A stretch of 64,000 bases of DNA from Candidula unifasciata (Eukaryota > Mollusca > Gastropoda > Stylommatophora > Geomitridae), in NCBI GenBank assembly GCA_905116865.2, contig CAJHNH020002055.1:1-64000 (forward strand). Reading direction: 5' to 3'. The notes under the pieces are model-generated. The model made no database searches, was not told the origin of the DNA, and saw only the letters and a program-made list of their open reading frames with translations. A program made the translations under genes and the position numbers. Positions within the stretch are counted from its first letter, which is position 1, and each line of letters opens with the position of its first letter. Below, in pieces: positions 31,855-43,500 of this stretch.

Positions 31855-32130
31855 AAGCAAGTCAAGGACCTTTCTTCCATGCCTTTAGGCCTACTAGGCG
31901 TAGAGGGCTGGACCTATACTTTATAGACCAAATGGCATTGGGCGGGTGATGTAGTCAGCATCACGTTAGTCGCCTTTACTTCCCAGGACTGTACCTGGTA
32001 CCCACTCAAGGCTAGTTCGAACTAAGAGCCGAGGTCATTTAAAAAAAAAATTGTGGCTCCATCAGAACCCAAACTCCCAACCCTCTGATCCTTAGACGAG
32101 CATCCAGCTACTACACCATGGTGGCTCTCT
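31855..32130 (-). mobile_element. tRNA-headed SINE family B
   Basis: Antisense; 'aaggacctttcttccatgcc' end, 'cactcaaggctagttcgaac' body, 'acaccatggtggctctc' head. Confidence 0.88.
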
Positions 32131-32289
32131 GACACCAGAGGCCCACATGAATATGGTGCTAAACTCTTATGTGTATAGGCCAGTCAGCACTGTGATGTGA
32201 ATTAATGGACCATTACACAATCACTAAAGAGAAAAAAATCTGAGATTTTAAAACTGAAATGCTTAAAAAAATTCTTAAAATACCATGGA

Positions 32290-32365
32290 ACTAAAGTAAA
32301 GTTGGGAGATGTGAACCAGCGTCATTGCACACGGTTATAAACCATAAGTGCTCTGCCACCAGTAC
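32290..32365 (-). mobile_element. tRNA-like SINE head
   Basis: Reverse strand gives box A-like 'tggtggcagagcacttatgg' and box B-like 'gctggttcacatctccc'. No intact tRNA cloverleaf was folded. Confidence 0.4.
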
Positions 32366-32559
32366 GGACAGCTGATAAGAAACTGTCTGCCTGCTTCGCC
32401 GTCCGCACGCAACTCTGTAGCTACAGCGACGTTCCTCCATTTACCCCATTTACATGTTAACTCTGGTACCCATTACCTAGAGGCTGAGTAAACCCCGGGA
32501 ACCGCCCGGTTTCAAACATCAACCGTGTGCTGCAACGACCCCCTACCATGGACTAAGGA

Positions 32560-32845
32560 GAAGAAAAACAATGACATCCTACATGATGTGAGCATAGAGG
32601 AAAACTGGCTCATAAACAGCATCCTGTTACAAGAGCTGAGGTATTTTGGTCATACTAATGTTATGGTAGCCTAGACAGAATGGTGATGGAGGGTTCCATT
32701 TCTCAAAAACAATGCAAAGACCGCGAAGACCGAAACAGACACTGAAGATACAATGCACCCAGTGCTGGCAAACTGGCTAGAGAAAGCGAGATTGTCAAGC
32801 ATGCCATGAAGGCAGCGATGTTCTGTACAGGACCAGCTGACTGAT
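32560..32845 (+). mobile_element. LINE C-terminal fragment
   Basis: Contains ENWLINSILLQELRYFGH and decayed counterparts of the VGELARERDTFRRAV tail; same family as 46280-47432. Confidence 0.75.
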
Positions 32846-32854
32846 GATGAATCA

Positions 32855-32990
32855 GTACCTGATGGGTGATGTGGTCAACATTATAAAGGTCATTTTACGT
32901 CCCAGGACGCTTTCTAGTACCCAGTTTAGGTTGGGTCAACCTAGAGGTTTTAAACCCAAATCCTTCAGGACAGCAGGCAGGTGTCTAGAC
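32855..32990 (-). mobile_element. SINE family B, partial
   Basis: Body only: 'gggtgatgtggtcaacat', 'cagtttaggttgggtcaacc'. Abuts an RNase H fragment. Confidence 0.65.
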
Positions 32991-33215
32991 GTGGTCCTAC
33001 CACAGCCTTACATGTATGCATCTTGTTCTCTAGCCACTGGAAAGCTGCAGTGACCCCCTCTACCTCCATTCTCATGCTAGACGTTGTGGTATCATATGCT
33101 AGGCTGTCCTGCACTAAAGATTTTCCATTAGCTTTTGCCACGAACCCCCAGGCACTCTCCCCCCCCCCCCCCCCCCCCCCCCCCCAACACAGAACAATCT
33201 GTATAAAACAAACAA
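32991..33215 (-). mobile_element. RNase H fragment of LINE broken by a G-run
   Basis: Antisense: SAWGFVAKANGKSLVQDSLA, then SSMRMEVEGVTAAFQWLE. The expected YTDGS start is replaced by a G/C-run of about 25 at 33160-33185. Confidence 0.8.
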
Positions 33216-33439
33216 CAAATGATAACCTTGGGTCGCAAGTCCATATCACCAGCCACTATCTGTAGACTACAAGATAAGAGAGTGGTTGGTTGTATCAATA
33301 TGTTGCTGGGCCCTTCATTTTAGAGCCACGCCTCCCTTAATGTTTACCTCTGACTGGATAAGCCCAAGCAGGGCAATGACCATCATCTCATAACTATGTT
33401 GTTACTTGTGTCTTTGCTGTCTATGTTTTTGATATTTTT

Positions 33440-33690
33440 TACTTCATCTTCAACATTCAGAGCCCTTCAGGTTTGCTGATGCAGATATCACCCACCTCAT
33501 TTAATCTCTCTGATTAGTCCAGGTGATGACTACAAGTGTTTTCAGGTCTGTCTGTATTTTATCTTTCCACTGTCTTCTTGGATTGCCTTATGTCTACCCA
33601 CCTTTAATTCTTTTTTTTTTATTGTTTCTCTGCTGTCTGCTATAGTCTCTTTAAGCCTCAATCACTCTAGTCTTTCAGCACTCAGGATGC
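33440..33690 (-). mobile_element. LINE C-terminal fragment
   Basis: Antisense: RRQWKDKIQTDLKTLVVITW, the R-x-W-x-D-x-I-x-x-D-L-K motif. Confidence 0.65.
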
Positions 33691-33939
33691 CAGTTATTAG
33701 TGGTTCATTTAAACAGAAAGTTAAACATAAATTTCAGGGGGAAAAGGCTGAACATAAAATGGGATTAATTCAAGAGGGGTGAAGAATAAAACATGACACA
33801 CTTGACACAAGAACAACGAACAGGGAATCACTCAGCAGGCCCTAAGATGGAAAATAAAAGTACTGAGGGTGCAAGGACGTCGAAAATAAAATTTTAAATG
33901 AACACTGATTAACAGAAACCAAGTTTAATCTAATATATA

Positions 33940-34170
33940 GCGAAAAAATATAATATAATATAATATAGTATAATATAATAATATAACATTACATAATATA
34001 ATATAATATAATATAATACAATATAATATAATATAATACAATATAATAATATATAAAATGATAATATAATATAATAGAAGGCAATCATATAATATAATAT
34101 AATATAATATAATATAAAGTGATACAGAAAATATAATATAATATAAAGAAAATATAATATAATATATATA
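33940..34170. repeat. (ATAATATA)n low-complexity tract
   Basis: Nearly pure A/T with a five-base periodicity (aatat). Confidence 0.9.
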
Positions 34171-34311
34171 TATCAGTTATCAATGATAAAGAAATATAAA
34201 ATGATACTTTCCAACAACTTTTTAAAGAAAGAAGGCAATCAAAAACAGGCTCTCTATGGACTAACCAACAAACAGAAATAAAGTGAGTACAGAAAAATAT
34301 ATATCTACAGT

Positions 34312-34620
34312 CAGTAAAGAAAGAGTTAAAGCTATGCTGATGGATATTCAATTACCCTAAATGAGTAAAGAAAGAGTTAAAGATATGCTGATGGATATTC
34401 AGTTACCCTCAATGAGTAAAGAAAGAGTTAAAGATATGCTGATGGATATTCAGTTACCCTCTATGAGTAAAGAAAGAGTTAAAGATATGCTGATGGATAT
34501 TCAGTTACCCTCTATGAGTAAAGAAAGAGTTAAAGATATGCTGATGGATATTCAGTTACCCTCTATGAGTAAAGAAAGAGTTAAAGATAAGCTGATGGAT
34601 ATTCAGTTACCCTCAATGAT
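34312..34620 (+). repeat. 51-bp minisatellite, six copies
   Basis: Unit begins gagtaaagaaagagttaaag. It is 17 codons and each unit from the second on starts with ATG, giving an open 88-codon frame repeating MSKERVKDMLMDIQLPS. Confidence 0.95.
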
Positions 34621-34880
34621 GTCCTAGAACAAATTGTAATGGTGTGTTTCTCCCCAACTAAACTCCTGGCATAATATTAACTGTCTCCAGTGTCAATATT
34701 TTTCCCACCAGAAATTAGGCCTTGGTTCATTTACATTAGAAGAGTCTCAGGTTATGTTGGTGCAAATCTGGAGCGGCCTAGCTAATTCAAATGACATACA
34801 GAACCCTACCTTCACCCGAATTCATGAATGTCTAAATATAGTTTTCAATTTTCTCCATTAAATAAACATCTTGATTTTTT

Positions 34881-34950
34881 ACTTCTTTGCATTCACCAGC
34901 TGTAAACTGTCACCACGTTTCAAGTCAATTCCTCTTCAGACCAAGTCCAA
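34881..34950 (-). mobile_element. GAA-tailed family A, 3' fragment
   Basis: 'cttctttgcattcaccagct' and 'gtaaactgtcac' only. Confidence 0.5.
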
Positions 34951-35019
34951 GAATGTATTACTCTTGTCTTCTTCTTTTTCCTACTGTCTGTCTGCTTCAG
35001 AAAGGGTAGTTGACACACT

Positions 35020-35290
35020 GTGTTGTGGTTTACAACTGGGCTGCAATATCTGCTCCTTCTTCTTAAAGTCCATACTGTGTGGGGTTGGTAGTCATGCCTA
35101 TCCACAACCTTCTGTCTTGTGTATTTTCAATCTTTTCTTTCCATCTCCCTCTGCTTCTCCTCCCCTCCAAGTCTGCTACTGTCACAATGAACTCCAGTTT
35201 TCTCCTTCTCATCATATGACCAAAGAATGTACATTATCCCCTTATAGCCCTCCACATCTGATTTCAGCAAATCCTTAATCAACTGCCTTG
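35020..35290 (-). mobile_element. LINE C-terminal fragment
   Basis: Antisense decayed R-R-R-K-L-E-F-I-V-T and RRSRGRWKEKIENTQDRRLW. Confidence 0.65.
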
Positions 35291-35800
35291 TACAACGTAC
35301 TTGTTGGGCAGAGTGGATCTATTAATTTCCTCCCTAAAATGGCAGAACTAGACCTCACCATTGGCAGTTATTACATCAGTCCATAACATTCTTCAGACCG
35401 CTTTCCTTAAATCACATTTTTGCTGTTACTGATATTGCCCTGCAGCAATGCAGACTATGAAAGGGCAATTGCAAAAAGGAAATCAGTTCATATAGAGTGC
35501 ACAACCTTCAGTTCTGGTGCACAATGACAGCATTTCAGCAGTGTGGACCCCCCCCCCCCCCCATCCCCCAAAAATGACATTTACTTCATAAACATTGATC
35601 GAATATCTATGACAAAAGGTGTGCAGACTACTTCAATGACTGCATTATAAGCTACTTTAAAGAACCAAGCACACGATTTCTGTAGGGTTTTTACAAGCGC
35701 AGCATATACATGGTGTATGTCAAAATTACTAGGAGTTTCAATGGGACAGACTCCATGATAAAATATAACTATTTTTTGTAAGACTACACATAGCATGCAA

Positions 35801-35956
35801 GTTGTATGCAGACTGTTAGTTCCTTGCCTTTCAGGCAGATGCACTTTGACCTCGAAGGAAACACCATTAATTAAACTACTTTTATGACATACTTGCTGGG
35901 GGCAGTGGGTCTATTTTTGTTTACCCCAAACTGGGGTTCCGGAACCCACATGGGGA
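35801..35956 (-). mobile_element. GAA-tailed family A, 5' half
   Basis: From 'gttgtatgcagactgttagt' to 'ggttccggaacccacatggg'. Confidence 0.8.
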
Positions 35957-36039
35957 ACTGACTGGGAGTGAAGAATGACAAATGTGGAATAAAAGTGGAA
36001 TACAAATGTGTTGTTCAGTTATTGAGTTTAACTTTTAAA

Positions 36040-36240
36040 GAAACTTATGGGGATCATCGCTGGAGCTCCGGAGTTCCCAGTTTATGTGATGCTCTCAACA
36101 GGGTCTTGCCATTCTGCTGAGAGAGACTAAAACACATTAAAAATCTCTGCAACATAGAATTAGAAGAGGATCCAACAAGGAGGGACATAGGACAGGAAGA
36201 GAACGTCGCATGTATAATTGATAAGTGTGCTTGGAGAACC
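36040..36240 (-). mobile_element. RNase H-type LINE fragment
   Basis: Shares 'gtgatgctctcaacaggg' and 'agagagactaa' blocks with 9870-9960. Confidence 0.5.
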
Positions 36241-36540
36241 AAGTTAGCATTTACTCACTGAGACTTCTGCTGCAGGAGACGGTGCATTAATGGGTATGCC
36301 GATGTGTTTAAATGTTGATTCTAAAGTCAGTAATCAGTCACCTCTTAAGCCATGCATGGAAGGTTACACTATTAACTTCCTTCATGGACCCCAGTGTCGT
36401 AGTCCCCTCTATCACTCTACATTGAACAGATATACACAGTGACAATAATTTGGCTCATCAATGAGAGCACACGTGATAAAATAGACCTTTATGCACACAA
36501 CACACCCACAACTGGCTAAGTTCTCACACAATCGTTATTC

Positions 36541-36832
36541 CTTGTGTGGGTTCCAGGGTCCTACTTAGGGAAAACAAGAACAGAACCACTGCCTACCCAA
36601 AAGCATGTCGTAAGAGTAAACTCTTTGAGAGCTTCCTTCGTCAGAGTGCACCTGCCTAAGAGGCAAGGAATCAAGAGGCTGCATACAAATAAGTCATATC
36701 TGTAAAACGGATGCACAGTCAACACTCAGGTTCTGGAAAAAGACTTAAGTGCAGTAGTGGACGAACAACCAAAACTTTCTGCCCGAGTTTACAGCTGGCG
36801 AACAAAAAGATAAAGAAATAGAAGAAGAAGAC
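36541..36832 (+). mobile_element. GAA-tailed family A, near complete
   Basis: 'cttgtgtgggttccagggtc' to 'gtttacagctggcgaac' with GAA tail. Confidence 0.88.
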
Positions 36833-37410
36833 AATTTTTAGTGGACACTCACTACATAACAGCCAGCAAAGCTTCAGCATGCAAAGTAACAATATAACAT
36901 TCATGGCCACAATTCAACCATGACTGTCAAATACAATGGTGAGGTTCACGGAGGAAATATTTACCAAATACATTTTCTATACTGACCTGATTCAGTGCAA
37001 AGGGAAAAACCACTGAAGGGTGACAATACACATACTGTTTACAGGACAGCATGTGTCTATAATACGCAATATATTTGACGTAATGACAGAGTCTTAACAG
37101 GTTCACAACAAACACCACTGCTATTGAAGTGAGATCGTTGAAAAGAAAAGCGTTTAATGGAAACTGCGTGATTTTTACGGGGACAAGGTTTGCACCAGCG
37201 AATATCAGATTATTTCACAGTCTGTGATCAAATATGTCAGCTGAAAGGTGCAAATACTGCAGCTTTCAAGTAAACAGACACAAATAAAAGCAGGGATTCA
37301 TTTCCCATGAACAAAAGAAGGAGATTATTTCAGATAAATGTTAAAAACATCTATTTTATTTAATCATTAGCTTAAATATTTAAATGGTATATATTCTATA
37401 TGGTTCTGAT

Positions 37411-37695
37411 ATCTTCTTCTTTGCGTTCACCGGCTGTAAACTTCGGCAGAAAGTTTTGATTGTTCATCCACCTCTGGATTTTAGACTTGTTCCAGAATCT
37501 AAGTTGCATGCACATCTGTCTTATACACATCTGACTTATCTGTATGCAGACTGTTAGTTCCTTGCCTATCAGGCCAATGCGCTCTGATTTCGAAGGAAGC
37601 CCCCGGTTAGTCGACTCTTATGACGTGCTTGTTGGGGAGGCAGTGGGTCTATTCTTGTTCTTTCCCACAACAGTGCTCGGGAACCCACACGGGGA
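37411..37695 (-). mobile_element. GAA-tailed family A, near complete
   Basis: 'atcttcttctttgcgttcac' to 'ggaacccacacgggga'. Well preserved. Confidence 0.9.
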
Positions 37696-37877
37696 GGTTC
37701 TGATGATATCAAGTGGTTATGTGATTTGAGCATTAAATGTTGAGAAAGAAAGTTTAGATAGATATACAAACAGACTGTTGACTTTGCAAAGTTGATAGTG
37801 ATCTTATTATACACAAACATGGCTGAGAATTATTAATGTTATACATAGATAATTAAAGGTGCCTCCATCTTACCAAA

Positions 37878-37997
37878 CTGGAGTCATTAGGAAAGTTCTT
37901 GTTGTTCGTCCACTTCTGGACTTCAGTCTTGTTCCAGAACTTGAGTTTTGCACGCACATCCGTTTTAAAGATCTGGCTTATTTGTAAGCAAGCTGCT
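37878..37997 (-). mobile_element. GAA-tailed family A, partial
   Basis: 'gttgttcgtccacttctgga' to 'atctggcttatttgtaagca'. Confidence 0.75.
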
Positions 37998-38119
37998 TTC
38001 CACCGTAACAAGGTTAGGGTTTTTTCACCAAAAATACTAATAACAGAATTTTAGTATTTACGCTTACCCAACAGTTTGAGCTTGTTTTTCTTTGAATTTT
38101 TTTTTAAACAACCAACTTC

Positions 38120-38400
38120 CCGTGTGGGTTCCGGGGCCCTATTTAAGGGAAAACCAGAATAGACACACAGCCTACCCAAAAGCATGTCGTAAGAGTCGAC
38201 TAATTGGGAGCTTCCTTCGAAGTTGGAGTGCATCTGCCTGAGAGGCAAGGAACCAGGATTCTGCTTACAAATATGTCATATCTGTAAAGTGGATGCACAC
38301 ACAACACTCAGGTTCTGGAACAGGACTGCAGTCCAGAAGTTGACAAACAACCAGAACTTTGCAACAGAGTTTACAGCTGGTGAACACGAAGAAGAAGAAA
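38120..38400 (+). mobile_element. GAA-tailed family A, near complete
   Basis: 'ccgtgtgggttccggggccc' to 'gaacacgaagaagaagaa'. Good consensus copy. Confidence 0.9.
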
Positions 38401-38469
38401 TAACCAACTCAGTTTCATCCCAGGCAAACACACAGACCCACAGTCTTCAGATATTTTTTCTTATTGTTT

Positions 38470-38541
38470 GCAGTCACCAGCTGTTAACTCTGGTGGAAAG
38501 TTCTGGTTTTCCCGCAATGGGGCCCAGGAACCCACACACGG
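38470..38541 (-). mobile_element. GAA-tailed family A with large internal deletion
   Basis: The two ends ('caccagctgttaactctggt' and 'caatggggcccaggaaccca') are joined directly. Confidence 0.75.
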
Positions 38542-38724
38542 ACTTCAAAAGATGAGTACACTGTCACAACATGCACGCGACTGAGGTGCAGAGGGTCTGA
38601 ACCCAATATGGCTGTGCATGAATACCAAGGTACATACTGGTCAAGACTTTATCTCTACATGTCTCTTAGGTCATCCCATCAACAGCTTTTCAACCAAGGG
38701 TATGGTCAACGTAAATAGGATTGC

Positions 38725-38914
38725 CATTTCCTTCAAAGTCAAGCACATCTGCCTGAGAGGAGAAGAACCAACAGTCTGCACACAAATAAGCCATATCTGT
38801 AGTACAGATGGACACTCAAAACTGAAGTCCTGGAACAAGCGGAAAGTCCAGAAGTGAATGCACAACCAGGACTTTCCACCGAAGTTTACAAATTATGAAT
38901 ACAAAGAAGAAGAT
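38725..38914 (+). mobile_element. GAA-tailed family A, 5' truncated
   Basis: 'tttccttcaaagtcaagcac' to 'atacaaagaagaagatg'. Confidence 0.82.
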
Positions 38915-39148
38915 GCAATTGAGTGAATTTACATAATCTAATAAATAAATGTATGTGCTGTCTAAACAATGATGGTTGGATAAAGTGTACCACTGTCTTT
39001 GGGAATATTACGTGGTGAGGCCCCAATCTCTTCCATAGTGCGACACTTGTACCACTGTCCAAAAACCCCCGGAACTTATTTTTCCCGTCATTTGTAGGGG
39101 AAAATAACCCCAGCACTTGAAGATTATTAAACTGTTAACAAATTGTAT

Positions 39149-39418
39149 TCTTCCTTGTTCACCCGCTGTTAGCTCCGATGGAAAGTCCTGGTTGTTCATC
39201 TATTTGGACTTTATCTTTGCGCCAGGGCCTGAGTTTTGCGTTTACATCCCTTTTACTAGCTTATTTGTGTGCAGTTGGTTGTTCCTTGCCGCTTGGGCAG
39301 ATGCACTATGACTTTGAAGGAAGTCCCCAATTAGTCAATTCCTATGACATGCTTATTGGAGAGACAGTGGGTCTATTCTTGTTATCTCCACAATGGGGCT
39401 TCAGAACCCACATGGGGA
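39149..39418 (-). mobile_element. GAA-tailed family A, near complete
   Basis: 'cttccttgttcacccgctgt' to 'cttcagaacccacatgggg'. Confidence 0.88.
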
Positions 39419-39539
39419 TGTTAACAAATAATACTTTATGAGATGGTAGAGAGACCCACAAGAAATCTATACTTTAAACAATCAATTAACAGTGAGAGAT
39501 TACCACAGCTGTAACACACTGTATTAGAATGGATAAATC

Positions 39540-39770
39540 AAGACTTCCTTACCAAGCCCTCATTTGGACACCACAGGGAAAAGATCTCGTGGAAGACCAA
39601 GGGAAACCCTACGTAGAACTATCATCAGGGAAGGCTCGCTCATGGGCCACTCAAACATCCAAGACCTACAACGGATTGCAACGAACCGCCATGCATGGAG
39701 AGTCATGACCTCTGCCCTATGTGCCGCACTCGACACAAGAGGAAAGACTAACTAACTAACTAACTCACTG
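39540..39770 (+). mobile_element. LINE C-terminal fragment with (TAAC)n tail
   Basis: Reads GKRSRGRPRETLRRTIIREG, then DLQRIATNRHAWRVMTSALC and stop, followed by taactaactaactaac. Same family as the LINE at 62885-63860. Confidence 0.85.
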
Positions 39771-41095
39771 TATTAACATTTATTAAATGTGAGTTAGGAT
39801 TATACTTGACTGTCACAAACTCAAACACCAGAGAAATGTGTGTATCTAAAATAGATAACATTCTTATATTTAAACAAACACTATAAACATGCCATAATTC
39901 TGCACCTTGTAGCAGTCTTGGAATCTTGGCAATCTGAACATTAGATTTATAATCTTATTAGCAAATATGTCAGTTTTATGATAAGAATGATTATACTGTT
40001 TCTGGTAATCTGGTAATCTTAGTTTCAGCTTCATAGCAAATGGGTCACCCCATAGTTGCTCCGCTCCTGTGCCAACTAAAAACACACAGAATGTTTATCA
40101 GAGTCCCTTGTGGAAAGATTGACAGACTGCTGTCTCAGCAAATGCACTAGCAAACATACGCATTAAAAGCATACGGTAGCCATCCGAAGTGCTAACACAA
40201 ACAGTCCGACATTAGAAATGCAGTTCATCATGGATGGTAGCAGAAGTTACCAACAAACAGATCAGCAGTTGCACACGTGATCAATTTTAATCACATAATG
40301 GCACCATCAATTATGCGACAAGAGGCATCGCGCCATTTTCTGAACCTACAATTCACACTAACACGTTGGTCACAGAGGAAAAGCATTCTAAATTAAATCA
40401 GCAGCTCACAGTGTCACGCAACGCAATCACCTCAAAAGCTGGGCGACAAAACTATCCTTTCAGTCTACAAATGGAGCAAAAATGCACCGGCCACCTGCTG
40501 ATAGAAGCACACGAGAATTTGCTACGGCTCACAACAGTGATCATGCCTAGTGTCCATTTTGACCGGAAGTGTTTAGGTATATGTATTAAGTATGTAACTA
40601 TATTAAACTTACCAATCTCTACTCCTACAATCTGTTATAATTAATAAAAAACCTTGCAATTTTAAATTACCAAAACTAACTGACAAACATTGCTATCTAA
40701 TACTTTTTTTTTATGTATATCCCACCAATAACCTAGTAGGGTTTAATTATGATATATTTAGTTGATAAAATCACTGCTACTATCAATACTGCAAAATAAA
40801 CATTTTACTCCAGAAAATATGCTTTGTGTTTCCATGTTTCCTGTGTCGAGGGTATTAAACTTGCCCATTAATAATAACGTGGAAGAATGAGACACCACAA
40901 TGATGAAATGTCCGTGAAGGACATGCTAAGTTTTATGCATCAGTGATTAAATACAAGACAACGACGGACGGCATCATAAAACAGTGAGACATTGGCGTAA
41001 TGCCAGTGAAAATGTGAGGCGCATTCCATACGTTCCAGACTTACTTTCAAGTGCTGACGTTTAGAAGCATAAAGAAGAAATATAAAAAAAAATAT
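39771..41095. other. Intergenic, no gene recognised
   Basis: A stretch near 40010-40085 (minus) resembles 14205-14265 ('ccatttgctatgaag'). An ETS-like site 'gaccggaagtg' lies at 40561. Nothing coding supported. Confidence 0.4.
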
Positions 41096-41102
41096 ACAGC
41101 TT

Positions 41103-41290
41103 AGAAGAAGAAGAAGAAGAAGAAGAAGAAGAAGAAGAAGAAGAAGAAGAAGAAGAAGAAGACAGAGTAATACATTCTTGGTCTGATCTGAAAAGGAATT
41201 AACTTGAAAACGTGGTAAACAAAAATGACGAGGTTGAGAATGAGAAGAAGAAGAAGAAGAAGAAGAAGAGGAAGAAAAAGGAGAGAATAT
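41103..41290. repeat. Two (GAA)n microsatellites
   Basis: About 20 GAA units at 41103-41163 and about 11 at 41240-41275; no family A body is attached. Confidence 0.95.
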
Positions 41291-42049
41291 GAATAAAAAA
41301 AAAGACAATTGACAATTGAAACTTAACTACTCAAATATTTCAAAATTAATGCGTATATTTTTTCCACTACATTAAAGTTTACATTTTACACTCACCCTTT
41401 ACAATATGCACTTACCATATTTTTAAAAAAGACAGAACAATGGGGAAGAGTTATCGAGAACAAACCAGAACAGCGATTGTAAGAAAAAATGCCTGTACCG
41501 CTCCACTGAAGGGTGAGACTTCGTCTGCTGTAAAATCTATTTATTCCACCTCCGCGCCTATGATTGCCACCAGCAGTACAGAAACACTACATGTCAGGTT
41601 TTATTACATCGGCTGTCAATCTCAATAGCCCTCGTTTCAGTCAGTGCATTGCAGATTTTTTTTTTTTAAATCATTATCAATTTCCACTTTTCTCGTTCGC
41701 CATTGTGGGAAGTGTAAAAGGATGGACAACTAGTGTTCAGCAGCTTATCGATTGGGATTTAATATGGTTTTAAAAATGACCAAGAGGCCACAGGAACAGC
41801 TTTTAGTTTAGACAGTAAAATGTGGAAAAGTCTGACCACTGGATATAAAAGACTTTGTTTAGTCTTTCAGCGATCTATTTTACCTCCAGACTGACCCTGT
41901 GGAGACCTAGCCGGCTGTTGTAGCTCTGCATTTAGATTTCGCCAGCATGGTGTGGGCGACTACAGGTGAAGACCGGTTGTCTGACTGATTTCCCTGGCTG
42001 ATCTCACGGTACGTTTCAATTGGTTAGGTGGTGGTAGATTTGATTTCCA

Positions 42050-42592
42050 TTGTATATCCTCGCTAGGAGACAGTTTGATGGCAGGTCGCTATAAGTGATT
42101 TGTTGGTCTGCTAGTAGCTGTCAGTATTTTTTTATTCATTGGTTTACCAGTTGCTTGGTTAGTTTGCTGCTGGTCTACTCATATACCTTCTAGTTGTTCT
42201 TTAGTATACTTAGTGTTCGAAGTGTGTCATCAAGTATTATTATTTTATGTCATCAAGTAAATAAAGTTTCTGTATTTGTTGACTTACATTCTTGTTATTT
42301 TAGTTAGTATGCCTAGATTTTACTGTTACACTATATTAGACCACACACAGAAGATTTCCTGTCAGGGTGCTATATTTTTTATCTTACCCCGCCTAATCGA
42401 ACTTTTTCTTTCTTGTTACTGAGGCAGCTTAAGGTTGGGTTTTGGCTCCCACTCGCCAAGTGACATTGTTTAGAGCTCTTGTAGGTTCGGAGTAAAGAAG
42501 ATTTCAAGGAGTAGTTTTCCATATTATCCCTTATAGTTATCTCTTCTCGTCCCTCCATTACAAGATACTCCCTCTGCTTTGCTTCTAGTACA
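42050..42592 (+). mobile_element. LTR-like block, copy 1
   Basis: Aligns by eye with 47675-48285: 'atcctcgctaggagacagtt', 'cttgttactgaggcagctt', 'ttcaaggagtag', ending 'cttctagtaca'. Left boundary unclear. Confidence 0.6.
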
Positions 42593-43500
42593 GAAGGAAC
42601 AATGTGCGATCCATTGCTTGATGGGCAGTGTCACATATCGCTCGTTTCACGTGCCTGGTTAAGGATTTCTCCTATTGAACCAACAGCACTCTGAAATAGT
42701 ATAAATGTTGGAATGTCGGCTCATATTGGTCTAGGCGGTATCCCGCGGCCAATATACACATCCAACCTATTTTAGGGGTGGGGCAACACAAGTTATGGCC
42801 CAGTCCACAGCAACACTGGCATCACACCAATTGGGACATCTGGAACAAAGTCACTGGAGTGGTTGGCTCCTCAGCTTCTCAGGAACTGTACTAAGAATAA
42901 AGTGTCAACTACTGTCTGAGAGTTAATTTAGCATCACTACAATTCACTACAAATGACAGGCACTGTCCGGCTTCTCCAGGTGGCTCCCTGAATATGGAGT
43001 TCTCCCACCGAAACAATGGTTGCTACAGGCTGTCTGACCAGAGTCGTCAACAGGCTCCCATGGTGTAGTCTTCTGGCTGCCGGTGGCACATAAGAGTTTT
43101 GTGACAATCAAGCTGGTGGCTTTCAGGTTGGTGGCTTTCAATCTGGTGGCTTTATGGACTGTTGATTAACTGCCTGGCTTCCAAGGAGAAATCCTCCTGT
43201 GAGGAAGTGGAACACCAGATTTAGCAGTCATCTAAACTCATATGCCTAGTACCTGCTTAACTCCATACACACACATATATATAGCTTAGAGGACAGCTCT
43301 CAGGATAAGAAGACTATACTAGTCACCATGTAACAGTGTCAGTCAGGATAAGAGACATGAGACAAGTTCCACAGTAGAGACAGACAGACTTCTCTCAGAC
43401 AGAGAACATCATCTCTCCACATCCACATCTGCACCTGTAGTTACACAGACTACCACTTACCCACACATGTATATTATATTTTCCATAGTTTGACCCTAGC
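42593..43500. other. Intergenic, no gene recognised
   Basis: Short tandem repeat of about 21 bp (ggtggcttt) near 43095-43155; otherwise nothing identified. Confidence 0.35.

Noticed and set aside
33940..34170. Replication origin or promoter in the pure AT tract
   Set aside because: Simple pentanucleotide-like repeat; no supporting signal.
39870..40085. 71-codon minus-strand frame
   Set aside because: Part of it resembles sequence at 14205-14265, so it is probably a dispersed repeat rather than an exon.
40555..40580. Promoter of the TBC1D24-like gene with an ETS-like ccggaagtg site
   Set aside because: A single short motif 12 kb upstream with no linked exon is not enough.
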